DNA of 64,000 bases from Sphingobium faniae (lineage in GTDB: Bacteria; Pseudomonadota; Alphaproteobacteria; Sphingomonadales; Sphingomonadaceae), in assembly GCA_900100475.1 (NCBI GenBank), contig FMTU01000008.1, positions 129,984 to 193,983 of the forward strand, read 5' to 3'. Every line of letters begins with the position of its first letter. The first letter of the stretch is position 1. Both the position numbers and the translations under genes were made by a program. Below are positions 59,964 to 64,000 of the stretch, in pieces. The notes beneath the pieces were generated by a model. It saw only the letters and a list, made by a program, of their open reading frames with translations, was not told the origin of the DNA and did not search any database.

Positions 59964-61279
59964 CCGACATTGCACCCCGGCCGCGGCTGCGCTGCGCCGT
60001 CTACACCCGCAAATCGAGCGAGGAAGGGTTGGACATGGAGTTCAACAGCCTCGATGCCCAGCGCGAGTCCTGCGAGGCCTATATTGCCAGCCAGCGCGCC
60101 GAAGGCTGGGCCTGCATGCGCGAACGCTATGACGACGGCGGGTTCTCGGGCGGCACGCTTGATCGCCCGGGGCTCAAGGTCCTGATCGAGGATATCGAGG
60201 CGGGGCTGGTCGATATCATCGTCGTCTACAAGATCGACCGCCTATCGCGTTCGCTGATGGACTTCGCCAAGCTGGTCGAGCTGTTCGACCGGCACGGGGT
60301 CACGTTCGTGTCGGTGACGCAGGCGTTCAATACCACCACCAGCATGGGCCGCCTGACACTCAATATCCTGCTGTCCTTCGCCCAGTTCGAGCGCGAGGTC
60401 ACCGGCGAACGGATCCGCGACAAGTTCGCTGCCAGCCGCGCAAAAGGCATGTGGATGGGCGGATTCGTGCCGATGGGTTATGATTTGGTCGCCCGCAAGC
60501 TCATCATCAACGATGCTGAAGCCGCCACGGTGCGCGGCATGTTCCAGCGGTTTGTGGAGTTGGGCTCGGCCACGACGTTGACCCGCGAGCTGGTGGCGAA
60601 CGGGACCCTCAACAAGCGTGGGCGCCCGATCGACAAGGGGTTTCTCTACAAGCTTTTCCGCAACCGGCTCTATCTGGGCGAGACCGTCCACAAGGGCACC
60701 AGCTATCCCGGCGAGCATCAGGCGATCGTCACGCCCGAGCTCTGGGATCAGGTGCATGCCATATTGCAGGAGAGCCCACGGCAGCGGGCGGCCAATACCC
60801 GCGCCCAGACCCCGGCGCTGTTGAAGGGACTGATGTTCACCGCCAGCGGCATCGCCATGACGCCGACCGCCACCAGGAAGGGCAGTCGGCATTATCGCTA
60901 CTATACCTCCATGGACGCCATCCGGAACCGTGCGTGCGAAGGTCGCGACAGCTTTGTCCGGCTCAATGCCGGCATGGTGGAAACGGCCGTGGTCCAGCAC
61001 ATCCGGTCGCTGCTGCGCGCACCGGAAATCGCGGCACGGGCGATGGAGGCAGTGCGCCGGCCCGATCCCGACATGACCGAAAACGATGTGGTCAGCGCGC
61101 TGGCGGGTTTTGATGGGCTATGGGAGTCGCTGTTCCCGGCCGAGCAGGCCCGCATCGCCCGCCTGCTGATCGAGCGGGTCACGGTCAGCGCCGAGGGACT
61201 TGCGGTCGACCTGCGCACTGAAGGCCTTGGATCGGTCATCCGGGAAATGGTCACCCCGAAACAGGAGTTGGCAGCATGA
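59960..61279 (+). CDS. Large serine recombinase (resolvase-family integrase)
   Basis: A 439-residue recombinase. The catalytic domain begins CAVYTRKSSEEGLDMEFNSL (nucleophile serine in TRKS) and continues through VYKIDRLSRSLMDF and EREVTGERIRDKF. The recombinase domain runs GFVPMGYDL to LFRNRLYLGETVHKG. The region usually holding a zinc ribbon (LMFTASGIAMTPT) lacks the cysteine pairs, as in other DUF2924-linked members. It is the likely integrase of the island. It is longer and intact compared with the remnant at about 32.1-33.0 kb. Confidence 0.9.
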   Translation: MTDIAPRPRLRCAVYTRKSSEEGLDMEFNSLDAQRESCEAYIASQRAEGWACMRERYDDGGFSGGTLDRPGLKVLIEDIEAGLVDIIVVYKIDRLSRSLMDFAKLVELFDRHGVTFVSVTQAFNTTTSMGRLTLNILLSFAQFEREVTGERIRDKFAASRAKGMWMGGFVPMGYDLVARKLIINDAEAATVRGMFQRFVELGSATTLTRELVANGTLNKRGRPIDKGFLYKLFRNRLYLGETVHKGTSYPGEHQAIVTPELWDQVHAILQESPRQRAANTRAQTPALLKGLMFTASGIAMTPTATRKGSRHYRYYTSMDAIRNRACEGRDSFVRLNAGMVETAVVQHIRSLLRAPEIAARAMEAVRRPDPDMTENDVVSALAGFDGLWESLFPAEQARIARLLIERVTVSAEGLAVDLRTEGLGSVIREMVTPKQELAA

Positions 61280-61659
61280 GCGCACCTACCACCATGCGGG
61301 TGTTCATCCCGCTCACCATCCGCAAGCGCAATGGGCGGCCGAAGATCGTGCCGCCGACGGACATCGTGCCGGACACCGGCGGGGTGGATCCGCACATCAT
61401 GAAGGCGATCGCCAAGGCGTGGAGTTGGCGGCGCAAGCTTGACACCGGCGTGGTCGCCACGATCGACGATCTTGCCCGTGCCGAAGGCGTCACCCACCGA
61501 TACGTCGGGCGGACCATGCGGCTGGCTTACCTCGCGCCGGCCGTGCTGGAAATGCTGCTGACACAGCGCGCCGCGCCCGCGATCTCGATTAAGGAGATGA
61601 TTATCACGGCCGACCTGCCATGGGCGGAGCAGGAGGCAGTCGTGTTTGGCGCGGCGTGA
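61276..61659 (+). CDS. Recombinase accessory HTH-like protein
   Basis: A 127-residue protein overlapping the recombinase stop (ATGA). The C-terminal half, AKAWSWRRKLDTGVVATIDD then EGVTHRYVGRTMRLAYLAPA, looks like a helix-turn-helix. The same domain is fused to the C-terminus of the recombinase remnant around 32.7-33.0 kb, which supports a role as a DNA-binding part of the recombination machinery. It ends the four-gene module. Confidence 0.7.
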   Translation: MSAPTTMRVFIPLTIRKRNGRPKIVPPTDIVPDTGGVDPHIMKAIAKAWSWRRKLDTGVVATIDDLARAEGVTHRYVGRTMRLAYLAPAVLEMLLTQRAAPAISIKEMIITADLPWAEQEAVVFGAA

Positions 61660-61724
61660 TTTGACGCAATTGATACTTCACCGCTGGGGTTGGTCTTTAA
61701 GGCCAATTGCGGCACACAGCCTCA

Positions 61725-62450
61725 ATGATCGATCTTATCCCTTCGGAGTCCGATGAGCTTGCAACACAACTCTCACCGCTGTTGAGAGCCGCGCTTCTGA
61801 CCCTCGAATACATGGATACCAACGGACCTATCGGTCTGACGCCGTCAAAGGCGTTGAAACGCTATTTTGTGGAATGGGCAGCCGAGGCGTTTGCCTGGCC
61901 AAAGTACACCGCCGCGGACCTTTATTCCATGAACAAGGTTCTCAACGAGGTCGACTTCCCGCCATTGGTCGTACTGCACGATCTCCTTGTAGGACTGAAA
62001 CTGGCACGCCATTACAAAGGCGCCATGCAGATATCCAAGTGGGGAACCAAGGTCAGGCACCGGCCCGGTGTTGTTCTGGCCGTTCTGGCCGAGCGCCTGA
62101 TGCACAACTACGACCACAGCCAGCATACCCGCTTCGGGGACACCGTGTTCGGCAACTGGGACATCTTCTTCAATGTCATCAACGTTGAAGCCCATGCTGG
62201 GTGCAGCGACGATCATCTGTGCCAGGTTCTTTATGGCAGCAGCAAAGAACGAGACGGGATTGCCCATTCCCGGACAAAATCCGCATTCTACATTCACGTC
62301 CTACGCCCCTTGGTGTGGCTGGGGCTGCTACAGGAGCATACCGTGGGCGGTGGGCTCGAGCGCGAGCGGATCTACACGAAGACGACGCTGTGGGCTGTAG
62401 CGCTCAAGCTGGAGACGGATCGGCATTTGCCGGAATTGGTGGTGAATTGA
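61725..62450 (+). CDS. Uncharacterised 241-residue protein
   Basis: A mostly helical protein beginning MIDLIPSESDELATQLSPLL, with WPKYTAADLYSMNKVLNEVD and a histidine-rich middle (LMHNYDHSQHTRFGD). A possible winged-helix end is VLRPLVWLGLLQEHTVGG. No family recognised. It stands on the plus strand 65 bases after the recombinase module and 155 bases before the photolyase, so it may be the last gene of the island or the first host gene. An earlier ATG six codons upstream is possible. Confidence 0.55.
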   Translation: MIDLIPSESDELATQLSPLLRAALLTLEYMDTNGPIGLTPSKALKRYFVEWAAEAFAWPKYTAADLYSMNKVLNEVDFPPLVVLHDLLVGLKLARHYKGAMQISKWGTKVRHRPGVVLAVLAERLMHNYDHSQHTRFGDTVFGNWDIFFNVINVEAHAGCSDDHLCQVLYGSSKERDGIAHSRTKSAFYIHVLRPLVWLGLLQEHTVGGGLERERIYTKTTLWAVALKLETDRHLPELVVN

Positions 62451-62605
62451 TTCGTTGCTCGGTCAGGGGCCAAAGCGCTTACATACAGGATCGCCGACCT
62501 CGATAGGTTGCTCACCAAACAACAGACCTCGACAGCCGAAGGCTGAACGGTGCGCGTCTTTCGAACAGGTTGTCTGACGGGACAAATCCTGCCACCTCGC
62601 ACGGC

Positions 62606-64000
62606 ATGGTTCATCCCGTCATCGTATGGTTCCGGCGCGACCTGCGCCTTGGCGACCAGCCAGCGCTAGCGGCTGCCGTCGCATCCGGGGCTCCGGTCAT
62701 CCCGGTTTACGTGCTTGACGACGATACACCTCGTCATCGTCGCATGGGCGCGGCATCACGCTGGTGGCTCCACGGCAGTCTTGCCAGCCTTGATGTCGAA
62801 TTGCGCACACGCGGCTCTCGGCTGGTGTTGCGGCGGGGGCGATCCGACGAAGTTTTGTCGGCCTTGGCGAGGGAAATCGGCGCGAACGAAATTCACGCGA
62901 TACACCATGTCGAACCATGGTGGCGCAATGCCGAACGCGCTCTGGAGAAGACGGGGGGCGGCAGCCACGCGCTGTATCTGCATCACGGCAATTACCTTGC
63001 CCCGCCCGGCACGGTGCTGACTGGCGGTGGCACCCCGTTCAAGATCTACACGCCGTTTTGGCGAGCGCTGAACGAGCGGATGCCGCCGTCCATGCCGCAG
63101 GATGCCCCATCGCGCATCCCCGCGCCAGACAACTGGCCGGCAAGCGATGCACTCGATAGCTGGAACCTGCTTCCCGAGCGGCCCGACTGGGCTGGCGGCA
63201 TTCGCGCCGAATGGACGCCGGGCGAGGCTGGAGCGCGCGCGAGGCTTGATGAGTTTGTCGACCGGGCAAAGCACTACGAGGGACTGCGCAACTTCCCATC
63301 GGTCGAAGGCACTTCGCGCCTGTCGCCGCACCTTCACTTCGGCGAGATCTCGCCTGCGTCCGTCTGGCAAGCGGTGATAGAGCAGGGTGGCAGCGTCGGC
63401 ACATTCCTTGGCGAACTGGGCTGGCGTGATTATGCCGCCAATGTCGTCGTGCAGTTTCCGGACTATGGCGCGCGGTCGTACAAGCAGGAGTTCGACGCGT
63501 TTCCTTGGCGTGAAGGCGATGCTGCGGACGCAGACCTTGCCGCATGGCAGCGTGGGCAGACGGGCTATCCCATTGTAGATGCCGGGATGCGCCAACTCTG
63601 GACGACAGGCTGGATGCACAACCGAGTGCGGATGATTGTTGCCAGCTTCCTGATCAAGCACCTGCTGATCGACTGGCGGCGCGGCGAAGAGTGGTTCTGG
63701 GATACTTTGGTCGATGCCGATTATGCCCAAAACGCGGTCAACTGGCAGTGGTCGGCGGGAAGTGGCGTCGATGCCAACATGTTCGTGCGGATTATGGCCC
63801 CATTGACCCAGTCGGACAAGTTCGACGCGGCTGCTTATATCCGCGAATGGGTGCCGGAACTACGCGCGCAGAGTGATGCCGAGATCCACGACCCGGACCT
63901 GCCGCGCACGCGAGGCTATCCCGCGAAGCTGGTGGATCATTCTTCGGCACGTGCAAGGGCGCTGGCGGCTCATGCCGAGATGAAGGAGCGCGCTAGCTAG
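62606..64000 (+). CDS. phrB: Deoxyribodipyrimidine photo-lyase
   Basis: A 464-residue photolyase, complete to its TAG at the last base of the window. It starts VIVWFRRDLRLGDQPAL (antenna domain). The FAD domain has TRLSPHLHFGEISP-like TSRLSPHLHFGEIS, ELGWRDYAANVV, TGYPIVDAGMRQL with the conserved tryptophan chain, and NRVRMIVASFLIKHLL plus NAVNWQWSAGSGVD. It repairs cyclobutane pyrimidine dimers using blue light. The start at 62606 gives the canonical N-terminus; a frame 12 codons longer exists. It is probably a host gene beyond the island. Confidence 0.93.
   Translation: MVHPVIVWFRRDLRLGDQPALAAAVASGAPVIPVYVLDDDTPRHRRMGAASRWWLHGSLASLDVELRTRGSRLVLRRGRSDEVLSALAREIGANEIHAIHHVEPWWRNAERALEKTGGGSHALYLHHGNYLAPPGTVLTGGGTPFKIYTPFWRALNERMPPSMPQDAPSRIPAPDNWPASDALDSWNLLPERPDWAGGIRAEWTPGEAGARARLDEFVDRAKHYEGLRNFPSVEGTSRLSPHLHFGEISPASVWQAVIEQGGSVGTFLGELGWRDYAANVVVQFPDYGARSYKQEFDAFPWREGDAADADLAAWQRGQTGYPIVDAGMRQLWTTGWMHNRVRMIVASFLIKHLLIDWRRGEEWFWDTLVDADYAQNAVNWQWSAGSGVDANMFVRIMAPLTQSDKFDAAAYIREWVPELRAQSDAEIHDPDLPRTRGYPAKLVDHSSARARALAAHAEMKERAS

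Noticed and set aside
60830..60930. Loss of zinc-ribbon cysteines in the intact serine recombinase as a sign of inactivation
   Set aside because: DUF2924-associated recombinases usually lack these cysteines, and the catalytic domain is complete, so this is a family trait.

Overview
The window looks like chromosomal or large-replicon DNA of a GC-rich alphaproteobacterium, most likely a sphingomonad. This is inferred from gene content: a catabolic cluster with several P450s, an autotransporter next to a LuxR-type regulator, DUF2924-associated serine recombinases and a P27/HK97-type head module. The exact genus cannot be read from the sequence.

Region 1 (about 0.3-24.5 kb) is a catabolic regulon for an unidentified, probably hydrophobic or terpenoid/steroid-like substrate. 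It has three class I-type cytochromes P450, a 2Fe-2S/FAD/NAD reductase, four short-chain dehydrogenases, an old-yellow-enzyme family flavoprotein, a membrane PQQ dehydrogenase, two EthD-like proteins, a DUF7064-type lipocalin-like protein, VOC and NTF2-like proteins, an ecdysteroid-kinase-like phosphotransferase and a pyruvate-dehydrogenase-type E1/E2 pair with no E3. Seven dyads of the form GTCC-N4-GGAC (one degenerate) lie in front of nearly every transcription unit, including the local TetR gene. This suggests a single repressor controls the whole cluster. One dyad sits inside a perfect 27-bp inverted repeat. A divergent Lrp/AsnC regulator closes the region.

Region 2 (24.5-36.5 kb) is a patchwork. 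It holds a fused IS5/tyrosine-recombinase remnant, a giant autotransporter with its LuxR-type neighbour, a decayed ParB-like/serine-recombinase module, a di-iron nitrosative-stress repair gene with DUF2892 and cupin neighbours, a GST, and a DUF4160/DUF2442 toxin-antitoxin-like pair.

Region 3 (36.7-41.8 kb) is a complete type I restriction-modification operon, hsdR-hsdM-hsdS.

Region 4 (41.8-61.7 kb) is a mobile island. It encodes an AlpA-like regulator, a primase-helicase, an origin-like repeat field, HNH, small and large terminase, portal, prohead protease, HK97 capsid, connector and head-closure protein, then an endolysin-like protein and a holin-like protein. No tail, tape-measure or baseplate gene is present. 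This matches the layout of capsid-forming phage satellites (cf-PICI type) more than that of a full prophage. Cargo includes a ParB-methyltransferase fusion, a secreted nuclease-like gene, and a two-gene QueC-like operon (56.2-58.9 kb) whose upstream partner begins Met-Gly. That operon resembles the deazaguanine-conjugating pairs of anti-phage systems and is the best candidate for an undescribed system. A four-gene serine recombinase module (59.3-61.7 kb) ends the island.

Region 5 (61.7-64 kb) has an unrecognised 241-residue protein and a complete deoxyribodipyrimidine photolyase ending at the last base.
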